From Piscicola geometra (taxonomy: Eukaryota > Annelida > Clitellata > Hirudinida > Piscicolidae): a DNA stretch of 64,000 bases. The position numbers and the translations under genes were made by a program. The stretch lies in NCBI GenBank assembly GCA_943735955.1, contig OX030957.1, positions 4,466,801-4,530,800 of the forward strand, written 5' to 3'. Under the pieces are notes generated by a model that was not told the DNA's origin, searched no databases, and saw nothing but the letters and a program-made list of their open reading frames with translations. The number at the start of each line of letters is the position of its first letter. Position 1 is the first letter of the stretch. Below are positions 1 through 11,303 of the stretch, one piece after another.

Positions 1-16
1 GTTCACAACTAAAGGG

Positions 17-24
17 TATATAAG
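17..24 (+). promoter_or_regulatory. TATA box of secreted-peptide gene, copy A
   Basis: TATATAAG lies about 190 bases before the start codon. The intervening sequence looks like a short untranslated first exon ending near base 69 (AG|GTTTAA), followed by an intron ending near 180 (TTCGACAG). The same block recurs exactly 2606 bases downstream in front of copy B, so the promoter was duplicated with the gene. The transcription start about 30 bases downstream is inferred. Confidence 0.6.
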
Positions 25-206
25 GACAACGACGAGATGAAGTTTTATCTGCTTCTTCAATTCCTTCCTAGGTTTAAAAACATTTCAATCTCTAGTTTAT
101 TCTACTTCAGGATTAATGATTCCTATTATATCTCAGAATTACAATTAAATGCTATAAAAAGCTATATTCCTTCGACAGATTCCACCTCTTCTCTCAAGAA
201 CTCGTC

Positions 207-742
207 ATGAAGCTGTTGTTCGTTGCCCTCTTCTTGTGCGTCGTTGCTGTGCACTGCGGTGACTTCCCCAGAGATGGAACCTGGGAGGAAAAGGCTGCTT
301 TCATCAAGGAAAGACTCACCACCAAGTCAGTCGCTCTACTTTTGTATCAAAGTAACGCCAGTGAGTTTATAAATTCGACTCTTCAAAGATGTTTATTCAT
401 TAGAAAAGTCAAACCCACTATGAAACTTTAATTTTGCAGACTGGCGACGTTGACCACTGAGGAAAGGCACGCCTCCATCACCGCTGGCGTCAAGTACCTG
501 AAAGGAGAAGGCCCCAAGCCAGAACACCTTTCCGCCCTCGGTTCGACTTTAAATTGAATTCATTAGAGACAATCTTCTGTGCAGAGCGTCTCATCTAAAG
601 TCATATTAACAAGCTATGAAAACGGAAACTCAAGATTTTAAAACACTAAACACGTGTATTCGCAGGTGAGCAGATCGTCGGCATGTTGACCCCCGAGCAG
701 AAGCAACAGCTGGTTGCTTTCCTCGAGACCCACGACCACTAA
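207..742 (+). CDS. Small secreted peptide, copy A (98 aa, 3 exons)
   Basis: Exons are 207-325, 440-540 and 666-742, with phases that match at both joins and give 98 residues. The first 18 residues are a hydrophobic signal peptide (MKLLFVALFLCVVAVHCG). The mature part is about 80 residues, charged and probably helical, with one Cys or none depending on the cleavage point, and ends LETHDH. I do not recognise the family. The conserved core has the segments WEEKAAFIKERL, ERHASITAGVKYLKGEG and LTPEQKQQ. AATAAA at 796-801 follows the stop by about 55 bases. A near-identical copy lies 2606 bases downstream with the same exon structure. The signal peptide and TATA promoter suggest an abundantly secreted product; its function is unknown. 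Confidence 0.8.
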
Positions 743-1499
743 ATCATTGATAATGATTCTGAATTCATTTAATATCATTTAATAGTTGGTTTTCAAATAA
801 ATCTATTTGAAAATCTTTGGTTTGTATTTGTGAAATTCGTCAAAAATCCGAAAGAGGTGTGCGTGTTTTTTGGCCGAATGCGCTTCAAGAAAGTTCAAAC
901 TATAGTTTAAAAAGTTATCGAAGGTCTATAAACTGATGGGATTTTGAGCTTTTAACTTTTACTAAACATTTTCCATAGTTTTACTTGCAATATGTCACTA
1001 TAAAAACTTCGAAAAATTTACAGCTTTCACTAAACAAGCAACTACGAACATATGTAACTTCAGATTCTGAAGATACTTTAATGATGACAAAGTCAATAAC
1101 TCAATGTTATGGAATAAAATCTGAAGTAGGCTTTGAGGGTTGTTCTCTTGTTTGGTGGTAACAGCACGAAGAAGCATATCCGGCACTTGCGAAACTGTCA
1201 TCTCTCGCAAGTAGTGTTTCAGGTGAACGTCTATTGAGCTTGTCAAGACACATAGTTAGCAAGAAAACAGCCTCGTTAGATCTAACTAATGTTGAAAAAC
1301 TTGTTTGCTTGAGTAACTGGCTACAAAATGATGTGGGACAATTGCATTTTCTATCCTTTATGGATTCGTTTTTTTCTTTCAAATGTGGATTACTTTTATC
1401 AATATATTCTGATGATTTTTCTATTACATTTGTAAGAGAAGAATCAGTTAAATACTATTTTATTCTAATGTCAAATATGGTAAAAAAAATTGCGTTAAA

Positions 1500-1578
1500 A
1501 TACCTGTAACGCACGATTAAAAATTTTAATCGAACGATTTACGGTGATTACATTTTTTTATCGTGGAACAGCTCTACT
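1500..1578 (+). mobile_element. Right terminus of a hAT-like element
   Basis: The segment ends in GTGGAACAGCTCTA and is the reverse complement, with mismatches, of the terminus starting TAGAGCTGTTC at 7493. Both carry the internal ATTAAA-TTTAATCG motif. Ends beginning TAGAG are typical of hAT transposons. I could not find the opposite end or a target duplication. Confidence 0.4.
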
Positions 1579-1984
1579 TTTGTTGTGTGAGCTTTGAAAT
1601 ATACAAATACTGGCATATTATCATGACCTTCCAGCTCAATAAACTGACATTTAAAACATTATTATTTTCTTATTTTTATATCTACATTTCAAATAAATTA
1701 ATACATTAATCTCTCTTTTGATTTTCTCTGTATAACAACTTTTGGATGCAGAAATGACCTCTTTCGTGGCACTTCTTCATGTTGGAGCACTAAAAACTTG
1801 TTTTCCGTGCTTTTCTTTTGCTTCTCCGCATCTGTGAATGCAAATGGAAAATGATATTGACAGTAAATAAATTAATATACATTCTCAAGATAAAAAATAG
1901 CAACTTTTAAAAAATCTTTGCTACTTTTGAAAGCTAAGTCGTGGTTTTAATATTAGCTAAAAGTTCATTTTTATGAAATCTCGG

Positions 1985-2500
1985 AAGTAAATCTGCTTTT
2001 CGCGATACGCAATGAAGTTAATTTTATCTATGCTTTGAATTTGCGCATTTGATATTCTAAAATCGAGTAAGCTCAACGTTTGTGAAACAAAAATTTACCA
2101 AAATTGTTTTTCTTATTTAAAAAAAATAAAAAAATCATGCATTGGCAAGATATATTTTAAATTCATGTAAATACATTTTTTTGGCTTAAGATTATGAAAT
2201 TGATTTATTAATTCGTAATATTTAAATCTCACGAAAAGTTTTTCTGGTTACATAATGAAGTTGATTTTATATATGCCTTGAATTAGTGCATTTGATATTC
2301 TTAAATCATGTAAGCTCAAAGTTTGTGAAACATTTAATTGACCAAAACTCACATAAACTTGTTTTTGTTGTTGTTTTTTTGAAGAAAAAAATTATGCAAT
2401 GACAAGTTAGATTTACAATTCCTGAAAAGAAATTTTTGGCTTAAGATTATGTAATTGATTAATTATTTCGTAGTATAAAAACTCACAAAAAGTAAGTTTT
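1985..2500 (+). repeat. Imperfect tandem duplication, unit about 250 bp
   Basis: Two diverged copies share landmarks such as GCATTTGATATTCT (2045 and 2288) and GGCTTAAGATTATG (2183 and 2438). The offset of 243-255 reflects small indels. It is noncoding and AT-rich, inside the spacer of the duplicated peptide genes. Confidence 0.65.
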
Positions 2501-2622
2501 TAAACTAAAAATTGCGTAATTGCTTTATTATAATTAAATGATTTTGCAAAATTCAAGTTTGATCGATGATCTGAATGATGAAATGTAGGGCGATGGGACG
2601 AGCAAAGTTCACAACTAAAGGG

Positions 2623-2630
2623 TATATAAG
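2623..2630 (+). promoter_or_regulatory. TATA box of secreted-peptide gene, copy B
   Basis: TATATAAG sits in the same position relative to the start codon as in copy A (2606 bases apart). The surrounding 65 bases match copy A almost perfectly, which is better conservation than in the adjoining intron. Confidence 0.6.
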
Positions 2631-2812
2631 GACAACGACGAGATGAAGTTTTATCTGCTTCTTCAATTCCTTACTAGGTTTGAAAACATTTTAAATTATA
2701 GTTCATTTTATTTCAGGATTTATAAAATTATATATCTAAGAATTCAAAAGTTATATGCTATAAAAAGCTATATTCCTTCGACAGATTCCACCTCTTCTCT
2801 CAAGAACTCGTC

Positions 2813-3348
2813 ATGAAGCTGTTGTTCGTTGCCCTCTTCTTGTGCGTCGTTGCTGTGTACTGCGGTGACTTCCCCAGAGATGGAACCTGGGAGGAAAAGG
2901 CTGCTTTCATCAAGGAAAGACTCACCACCAAGTCAGTCGCTCTACTTTTGTATCAAAGTAATGCCAGGTAGTTTATAAATTCGACTCTTCAAAGATGTGT
3001 TTTCATTAGAAAACTCAAACTCACTATGAAATTTTAATTTTGCAGACTGGCGACGTTGACCTCTGATGAAAGGCACGCCTCCATCACCGCTGGCGTCAAG
3101 TACCTGAAAGGAGAAGGCCCCAAGCCAGAACACCTTTCCGCCCTTGGTTCGATTTTAAATTGAATTCATTAGAGGCAATCTTCTGTGCAGAGCGTCTCAT
3201 CTAAAGTCAGATTAACAAGCTATGGAAGTGGAAATTCAAGTCTTTAAAACACTAAACACGTGTATTCGCAGGTGAGCAGATCGTCGGCATGTTGACCCCC
3301 GAGCAGAAGCAACAGATTATTGCTTTCCTCGAGACCCACGACCACTAA
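2813..3348 (+). CDS. Small secreted peptide, copy B (98 aa, 3 exons)
   Basis: Exons are 2813-2931, 3046-3146 and 3272-3348, with the same lengths (119, 101 and 77) and phases as copy A. The protein differs from copy A at a few positions only: His16 of the signal peptide becomes Tyr, Thr-Glu becomes Ser-Asp in the LTTEERHA segment, and Leu-Val becomes Ile-Ile after KQQ. All frames are open and splice sites intact, so both copies look functional. AATAAA at 3422-3427 follows the stop. The family is unrecognised; secretion is the only property the sequence shows. Confidence 0.8.
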
Positions 3349-3449
3349 ATCCCTTTTAATAACTAACTATCAATGATAATGGATCTAAATTAATTCAAAA
3401 TCTTTGAACAGTTTTTTCCCAAATAAATTCATTAGAAAATCTTTGGTTT

Positions 3450-4730
3450 GTGTTTGCGATAATCGAGATAAATATAATAAGAAAGCAAAATCCATAATTT
3501 AATAGATTCTAAAAAATTTAATGATTTCATAGACTCAACTCTACGTATTTTAACCAAACTTAAAATGTTCTATAAATGTATGAAAAAAATTGTAAGCCAT
3601 CTTCTGCTCATTGGTTCTTTTAATAGTTTAAAAAACAAAAATAATAGTATTAATAGGACGCTTTAATCCACTCTAGTTTTTCGATTACCCCGTTTATAAA
3701 TTGAACAAGTTTTAAACTTAGTGTAAATAACTTGAAAATAATTAAAATACTTATTTCTATTGTTTTGTGGTTCAGAAAGTATTGTTCAACTATTTTAATA
3801 TTGCATTAACGTTGTAAAACCGCTTTTCTCATGTTATTATATATAATTCCATTTATTAAAAATATAATATGTTCTAATGATTAACTCAGTATATCATATC
3901 TATCTAACTATAAAAAAGCAATAAAAATATAACTCTAAAAGCACGTTTACAAATAACAGTTGGGTAATAATGTTTATTTAATATTTTATTGAAGTAATTG
4001 ATTATTTTTTTAAATAACGAGTTCAAAGACGTTTTATTTTTAGAAAGTTTGAAAATATTTTTGTAAACCTTGAAAATTCATTTATTATAAAACTTTTTAA
4101 TATTTCTAAAAATTAAATCAATTCAATATTAATATAAAGTGATAAATTAATCTCATTGTTCTAAATTAAATTTTTTTTTGCAATTATTACTTACGTTAAA
4201 TAGGTTTTTTATATTACTATTATTTTATATTTTAATTAACTCTATTCAATTATAGCTCCCCATAAAATATAATGTATGTTACATATGTTACAATGTAATA
4301 ATTTATATACATGTATGTATATAACATATGTTACAATGTAATAATTAATATATATGTATGTATGTAACATTTTACATATATGTATATAAATTTATATACA
4401 TATACATGTATATAAATTTATATATATATACGTGTATATTTATTTTAATAAAAACGGTAAATTTAAAATAACTAGCAGTGTAAATAAGAAAATCAATAGC
4501 GTGCAAATAATAAAACTACTAACATTTTCTATTTAACTCGATGAGTTATCATCCTTTATGTAAATCTTTCCTACTTTCTGGTTTGAGGTATTTGATAAGA
4601 ATTCCATATTTTAGCTTTCAAAATCCTCCATTAATCATTGCACTTTGACATTTATAATTCTTTTACTAATATTATTAAATAATATACATTTTACAGTATC
4701 GAATAACCTCATCGTCATCATTCCACCGCA
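3450..4730. other. AT-rich intergenic region
   Basis: No gene is visible. The stretch is very AT-rich and ends in a TATA/TGTA-rich block at about 4270-4440. Confidence 0.6.
4270..4440. repeat. AT-rich TATA/ATGTA low-complexity repeat
   Basis: A unit containing CATATGTTACAATGTAATAA occurs twice, near 4280 and 4325. It is followed by alternating TATATA/TATACATG runs that can fold back on themselves. Confidence 0.55.
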
Positions 4731-4733
4731 GTC

Positions 4734-5443
4734 ATGTGGTTCTCCGGGTTGATCGCTTGTGTTTTGGTGGCGTTTGTCCAGGCCCAGAGAAGTTAAAAAC
4801 CTATTTTAGTTTGCCTTTCAACTTTAAAGTCATAAATGTTTTTTTCATCCTGCTTTATTTTATTTTTATTGAAATTCTTTAATTTATAATTCATTTCTTT
4901 GAATGCAGAATGTAAGGGTGAGTGGTATGAAATTTCATCGAAGTGCTACAAAATTGGTGATAAAGCAATGACTCATTACTTGGCTCAAGACGACTGCAAA
5001 CGTCGATTGCGCGAGACAAGACGTTTGATACATATAATAAATGAAGATATGGATAAGCGCATTCAAAGTCTTTTCGATGTTAAAGGAGGTAAGTACTTAG
5101 AATAAATCCACTACATAGATTAAATCCATTTTGTATCGAACCACATTTAATAAGCATTCTTATGAACTCCATGTTTTCAGCTCCCTGTACATCTTATTGG
5201 GTTGGTGGCGCAAGATGCAGAAGTGATTTGATTTTCACGCAAGACGACATTGGTTCACCAAGCGAAATTTACGACCATACGAAATGCAACGGAGGTTTTT
5301 ATCCGCATTTCGTGAATTGGGCAGTTAATAAACAAGACAAAAAAGGAAATGATTGCTTATCAATCGGTAATGATCGTAAATGGAGGTATGATGATTGTGC
5401 ATTGGAGAAATGCTTCATATGTGAAGATACAGATCCTAAATAA
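4734..5443 (+). CDS. Secreted C-type lectin-domain protein 1 (166 aa, 3 exons)
   Basis: Exons are 4734-4791, 4909-5088 and 5181-5443, all in phase, giving 166 residues. Exon 1 encodes a signal peptide (MWFSGLIACVLVAFVQAQ). The rest is one CTLD: Cys-Lys-Gly-Glu-Trp-Tyr near its start, AQDDCKRRL in the first helix region, SYWVGG at the WIG position, NWAVNKQ at the NWAxxxP position, then DCLSIGNDRKWRYDDC and CFICE as the closing disulfide strands. The W-Y-D-D segment replaces the usual WND, and there is no EPN or QPD triplet, so classical calcium-dependent sugar binding is doubtful. AATAAA at 5508-5513 follows the stop. It probably acts outside the cell; the ligand is unknown. Confidence 0.85.
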
Positions 5444-5519
5444 AGCATCTGCATCGAAAATGCAACTTTCCGTGGAACGAATGTTAATTAAATGTTAATA
5501 TTTACTAAATAAACTTCAT

Positions 5520-6440
5520 CATACTTATATTTAACCCCTTCAAAAGTTATTTAATTAAGGTTCAAGGCTTAGTATTTTTATTTTCTTCATAAAATCGAAA
5601 ATTTCAAAAATATAACTTTTTTATTAGAAAATTATTTATTTTTTCGATTTATGAATATGCGAATGGTGAGACAGAAAAAGATGGCTGAAATTGTAAAAGA
5701 TGCTGAAGGAGGTTTTCAGTTCTTGAGAAAGAAATAATATAAAATAAAGTATTTTTCATTAAATTAATCTAGATTTAATATATGGGGAAATCCAGATTCG
5801 ACTCAAGACTTCGTGTCTTTCCATATTTAGGTTTTCAATTTTTACAAAAAATGTCTTGAGTAGACTAATGTATGTATTCTAAAGAATCAAAATAGTTTCA
5901 AGCACAAGACTTGCTTTAATTTCTTTAAAATGAGAAAATAGTTTTTCAGATTATCAGAGAACACTGACAGCCATTTAACCTCATCTAAAGAACTATATAA
6001 CATTTCTGAATCAAATTTTGTTTTTTTTTCTTTTTTTTTCACAATTGTTACTATATGCAGCAAAAACGACGCATTTAAAATCAATTTTTTAAAATGCGGC
6101 CATTATGACAGCCATTTAAATCTCAGTAACTTATTGTTTTTCACAAAAATAGCTGTTATTACTTCAGAATATGTTTTTTGAACTAATTTAATTAATATTC
6201 AATTACTTTTTGATGCTAATTATTAATTTTATAACCAATGTAAGAAATACCAAGTAGAAGTAATGAAGCTCTCGGGTTTTTTAAAGCAGATTTAAGTTCT
6301 TTAAAATGATAAAAGATTTAAAAAATGGATTTTGTTAAAATCTGAAAAATAAAATAGTATTTGAACCAAACTATAATGACAAGCATAATGTACTGTGAGC
6401 AGATTTGTCCCGACTAATTAAAAACGTTCAAAATGTCAGT
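5520..6440. other. Intergenic, no gene seen
   Basis: AT-rich sequence downstream of the first lectin gene. Only short chance frames are present. Confidence 0.6.
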
Positions 6441-6850
6441 TTATCAAAAAACACCAGCTGAGTGAAAGTACTAGCAGAAAATCTTACAATACAGCTGGCC
6501 GAGAAGACAGGCAGCTACATAGCTTTTTCATCAAGTGTTGATGAAAGCACAGATAACGCTGACACAGTGAATTTATTAATTTTCGATGGAGGTGTAAAGT
6601 CGGAACTCTATCCCTGAGAAGCTGTTGAATATAGTTGCAAGGCATGCGACCACAATGGGACTATACATTTTGATGCTGTGAAGAAGCCCGTAAGTACAAA
6701 TGAATTGCGGTGGAAAACCTGGTAAGATTGGTTACAGACAGTACCTAACGATGGGGAAAAGGCCAAAAATGAACTGTCACATGTCTCTGGTAACGATCAT
6801 TGCATTATCCATCAAGAAGCTTTGTGTGGGGGAAGTGCAATATACATCAC
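6440..6850 (+). mobile_element. Decayed hAT transposase fragment (ZBED/GTF2IRD2-like)
   Basis: Conceptual translation, with frame changes and a stop, gives pieces such as SVDESTDNADTVNLLIFD, TTMGLYIFDAVKK, ELRWKTW and NDHCIIHQEALCG. These are landmarks of the hAT transposase core also found in domesticated ZBED5/GTF2IRD2-type genes. Several frame breaks show it is dead. It lies between two lectin genes on the same strand. Confidence 0.6.
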
Positions 6851-7880
6851 ATTCAAATTCATTTTTTAAAACTGTAAAAAAAAATTTTTTTTTCCAAAAA
6901 GGATGGTTTAGCTTTGTTTTCATTAGATAAATTAAATAAAATGGATTACTCTGGAAGCTCTGGCATAGGAAGTCCATCACCATGTGGAGCTGGTGGTAGA
7001 TATTTTTAGTAAAGTTATATATTTGTTTTTTTTCTCTTGTCTAGCGAAAGAAGAAGAGCAATCTACTACCTGTCCGATTTGCACTTCTAGATCAACGAAA
7101 CGGTCAACTTTATTGGTTGTCTTCAATCACTTTTGAAGCTGTGTTGTAGATTTTATACATATTTATAAATTACTTATTTTTTTATGTAATACTTTCAAAG
7201 TAGAAAATGCAACATTTCTTTCTTCCTTCCTTGAGTACCTTTTAATCGATGAACTACGAAAGTTAGAAAACCCTTTCATTATATTTCACAAAAATTAAAA
7301 CTTTTCCTTTGAATAATTATTATCAAAATACCTTAATCAATGAAATGCCTTCTTATTAAAAATTATTTTTATTCTTTTAAATCAAATAATGTAGACTTCA
7401 TAATGAGTTCTTTCTAGAGGGGGGGGGGACATAATCATCGATTTAAAAATTTCCAAACGTCCACTAAGGGCATGATTAAAACTAATAATTAGAGCTGTTC
7501 TACGATAAAAAAAATTCAATCTCCGTTAATCGTCCCATTAAAAAGTTTAATCGTGCGTTTATCGTATTTAACGGAATGTTTTTAGCATATTTTACATAAT
7601 TAGGGTTAATAATAAGTACAAACTTCCAATATTAGGTAGTCAAGCAAACAAACTATATTCAAAGTGGATGTAATGATTTTCCATGTTTTTGTTTTTTTGC
7701 CTGTTTATGCCCCCCCCTATTCATACCACGAAAAAAATAATTTAATGAACTTCATTTATAACATATTGAATTGAAATGTTTAGCTATTCAGACTTCAAAA
7801 TGAGTTCATTCCACGAAAGAATTAATTCACTGAACTTAATTTATAACATACTGACTTTAAATTTTTAGGTATTGATTGAC
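6851..7880. other. Intergenic; includes a hAT-like terminus
   Basis: Apart from the TAGAGCTGTTC terminus at about 7493-7578, nothing coding is visible. A run of G at 7420-7428 and one of C near 7711 interrupt AT-rich sequence. Confidence 0.5.
7493..7578 (+). mobile_element. Left terminus of a hAT-like element
   Basis: Starts TAGAGCTGTTC and matches, in inverted orientation, the terminus at 1500-1578 over about 80 bases. The two could be ends of separate copies of one family. No partner end was found nearby. Confidence 0.4.
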
Positions 7881-7890
7881 CATGAAATAG

Positions 7891-7898
7891 TATATAAG
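7891..7898 (+). promoter_or_regulatory. TATA box of C-type lectin gene 2
   Basis: TATATAAG starts only 33 bases before the first ATG at 7924, so a normally placed transcript would start at about 7920-7923. This leaves almost no leader for that ATG and favours the in-frame ATG at 7942. Confidence 0.5.
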
Positions 7899-7923
7899 AA
7901 AGTTTAACTCTGTATCTAGTAAT

Positions 7924-8475
7924 ATGCCGAGCAGCTTTGACATGTCACATCCGATCCTCTATTTGCTAGGTTTGTTTGCAGTGTCTTTGTGGCACGGTAA
8001 ACATCAGGTATATGGTGCTGACTATTTTGTTAGTAAAAGTATAACAAATTGGTACGATGCTCATGGCGAGTGCAGAAAACTTAAGGGAACCTTAGCGATG
8101 ATCAAGGACCAGTTTGATAACCAGAAGTTGACTAGCGTGACCGAAACTTTCAACCGTATGTATTTTGTATTTCATATTTTAAACTATTTTGAATGCCAAC
8201 TTTAAATATATTTTTCATAATTTTCTACAGAAATATGCAACCCTGGTGGAAGTCCGGCTATTATATATTGGACCGCTGGTTCAAGATCTGGAGACACTTT
8301 TGTGTGGAAAGTCGGAAACAACGACACACCTTTCGGGTATACCAACTGGTCGAGGGACGACCCAAACAACGCGGGTAATGTTGAAAATTGTGTCCAAGTA
8401 AGGTGGTTCCCAGAAGGAGTTAAGTGGAGAGACGAAAAATGCGAAGTAAAATCTTGTGCCGTTTGTGAACTATAA
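7924..8475 (+). CDS. Secreted C-type lectin-domain protein 2 (158 aa, 2 exons)
   Basis: Exons are 7924-8155 and 8231-8475. The join is AAC C|GTATGT to CTACAG|AA. There are two in-frame starts: 7924 (158 aa) and 7942 (152 aa). The second gives a cleaner signal peptide (MSHPILYLLGLFAVSLWHG) and fits the TATA spacing. A single CTLD follows: NWYDAHGECRKLKGTLAMI in the first helix, YWTAGSRSGDTFVW at the WIG position, YTNWSRDDPNN, ENCVQVRWFPEG, then VKWRDEKCEVKSCAVCEL. The DPN triplet and WRD resemble the EPN/WND calcium-site pair, so sugar binding is plausible here. AATAAA at 8547-8552 follows the stop; a hAT element is inserted just 20 bases further on. Confidence 0.87.
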
Positions 8476-8571
8476 TCGAGTTTGATGTAATTTCTTAACT
8501 TTCACGATTATTTCACAGTATTCCAAAATCTTATAGTATTTTTTCCAATAAACTTTGCATTGCATTGAAAT

Positions 8572-9640
8572 CAGTGTTGTTCCAGTTAACTTTAACTGTA
8601 ACTGAAATGGTAAATTAACTGAAAAATATGATTCAGTTAACTGTAACTTTAACTGTAACTGTAATTAAATGCATAACTGTAACTGAAATAGAAACTGAAA
8701 AACAAGAATACTAACTGAATAGTAAGTAAAAAATATCTATTTAAAAAAAAGAAAGCGCTACAAGATAAAAAATTGGCGGATGCACGTTATTGAGCAAAAA
8801 TATGATTCATTTATTTTATTCTTCAAGTCCGATTATATTAATTTAGTGTTTTACATAGTTTATTTCTGACCAGTTGAATTATACAATTTTTATGAAATGT
8901 TTCAAGTTAATAGCGGCCGAAAACAAGAGAATGCCGTATGGGCCTATTTTATTTACGAAGCTTCATGCGACAGAGGCGAATGTCAGGTTTCGGAAGAGGA
9001 TGATAATGATAAGAAGAGATGAAAAAATGCAGTCAAAGACTTTCTCGATAAAATTCAAAAAATTTAATAAATCACCTGAAATGAAAACATTTTATGTGTT
9101 ACGAAAAAATGAAAAAGGAAGAGAAGGATGCCCAGAAAAGTCTTGGAACAAAATGAAAAATTGTTGAAGAAGCTAAAAAAAACAGTTAACACTAGAGCAG
9201 GCAACCACTTCGAAGAAAAAATGGGAAGTTCGGCTTCGTCAACGACTCTTGGTCAATATATTTGCAAATACTGGTCTGACAACTTCCTTTCTTAACAAGC
9301 TTATGTGGAGAGGGTGTTTTCGGTGTGCGGAGACCTAACCGCAAAGGAAAAATATCGCTTCAGCAAAAATCTGGAATTGAAGAAATTCATGAAAATGAGC
9401 AGCACATATTATGAATAATATATTTATATATCTTTTAAAAAATTTGACTTTTAAACATTAATTTGGGCTGTATTATAAATAAATAAATAAACATTCTGTA
9501 AATGTACTAAAAAAATAACTGAAACTGAAATAGTAACTGAAAAAATAAAATTAGCATAACTGTAACTGAAATAGTAACTGAAAAATTAAAATTAGCATAA
9601 CTGTAACTTGAACTGAAAAATCCGAACTGGAAAATCACTG
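8572..9640 (+). mobile_element. hAT-type element with 8-bp target duplication
   Basis: The element starts CAGTGTTGTTCCAGTT and ends AACTGGAAAATCACTG, imperfect inverted repeats of the hAT type. It is flanked on both sides by the exact 8-base duplication ATTGAAAT (8564-8571 and 9641-9648). Both ends are rich in AACTGTAACTGAAA-like subterminal repeats. Inside, 9292-9417 encodes AYVERVFSVCGDLTAKEKYR and the following hAT C-terminal dimerisation segment. The rest of the transposase is missing or decayed, so it is a non-autonomous deletion derivative. Length 1069 bases. Confidence 0.85.
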
Positions 9641-9649
9641 ATTGAAATA

Positions 9650-10299
<650 letters not shown>

Positions 10300-10375
10300 C
10301 TAATAATTTGTATAGCGCCCTTTACTAAGCGAACAAAAACACGTTAAGTTGTTTTTCAAGATTTCTTTTAAGGCG

Positions 10376-10610
10376 TTAAGAGGCGCGACACTCATGGTCA
10401 AACCAGGGGTCCGAAGGCCTCTGGTGCACTCTAAATATCTTAAGAGGAATCAGCTTATCGAGAATGTTAGTCAAAGTAGAGCTGTAGAGGTCAGCAGCTG
10501 TGTCAACATCAAGGTCAGTGCTAGACGAGAGTAGAGACAGTCGAACCTGTAGAGAAAACTCTGTTCTATCCAAGAGTTTTCAGCGTCTATTAGAACTTTT
10601 GTTGTACACA
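10376..10610 (-). mobile_element. LINE fragment, endonuclease-RT linker region
   Basis: The minus strand reads through TDLDVDTAADLYSSTLTNIL, then LIPLKIFR and RPSDPWFDHECRAS. The RPSDPWFD-ECR block is a hallmark between the endonuclease and reverse transcriptase of several animal non-LTR retrotransposons. Only about 80 residues are left. Confidence 0.6.
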
Positions 10611-10699
10611 GAAGTAGGATGAACTCGATAACGCTAAGTACATTTCTTCACAGGCTAAACTCAATATTTTATATACCTAATTTACATTATATTAATTTT

Positions 10700-11303
10700 T
10701 TAAGGTGGTTTTAAACAAAGAAAATGGAAAATTAAAACAGAACAGCGTTCAAGTGGAGCCACAAATGAAACGGTTTAAACTTTTTTCCGATGATACTGTG
10801 AAAAGAATAAATGTTGATTCTTCAGTGGGTATTTCTAAAACATTTGACAAAAAATATCATCATATTTGAATGCCAGCACAGTTTATTTGAAAGAAAATGG
10901 TCTATATTTCTGAACCGAAAATGAAGCGCAATACACAATATTAGCTTCTTTTGCGCAAGACATTGTTTCACAAGCGTATGTGGAGAGGGTGTTTTCGTTG
11001 TGCGGAGACTTAACTGCAGGGAACAAAAATCGTCTCAGCAAAAATTTGGAATTTAAGACATTTATGAAAATGAATAGCAAATATTATGAATAATATATTC
11101 ATATATCTTTTAAATAATTTGACTTTTAAACATTGATTTGGGCTGTATTAAAAATAAAAATTCTTTTTCTTTTTATTAATTGTAACCGTAACTGAAACTC
11201 TAACTGAAACTGTAACTATAAAAAAATAACTGAAACTGAAAAACTAGATTTTCATAACTGAAACTTGAACTTGAACTAAAAAATCCAAACTGGAAAAGCA
11301 CTG
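10700..11303 (+). mobile_element. Second hAT copy, left end missing
   Basis: The right end AACTGGAAAAGCACTG (ending 11303) matches the right terminus of the 8572-9640 element. It is preceded by the same AACTGAAACT-type repeats. At 10963-11090 the frame AYVERVFSLCGDLTAGNKNR again marks the hAT C-terminal region. Further left, EPQMKRFKLFSDDT looks like another transposase scrap. No matching left end was found. Confidence 0.6.

Larger units (their letters stand above)
850..2600. other. Intergenic spacer between the tandem copies
   Basis: No gene is supported here. The stretch holds a hAT-like terminus near 1500-1578 and an imperfect tandem duplication near 1985-2500. The remainder is AT-rich unique sequence with short chance reading frames. 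Confidence 0.6.
1..3445 (+). repeat. Tandem gene duplication, offset 2606 bases
   Basis: Bases 1 to about 830 and 2607 to about 3440 are copies of one unit holding promoter, noncoding exon, three coding exons and polyadenylation signal. Exons and the TATA region are nearly identical, while introns and the 5' intron have diverged more. The left edge of copy A is cut by the window, so further copies may lie upstream. Confidence 0.85.

Noticed and set aside
998..1509. Overlapping frames of 80-90 residues on both strands
   Set aside because: No signal peptide, motif or splice partners; AT-rich chance frames.
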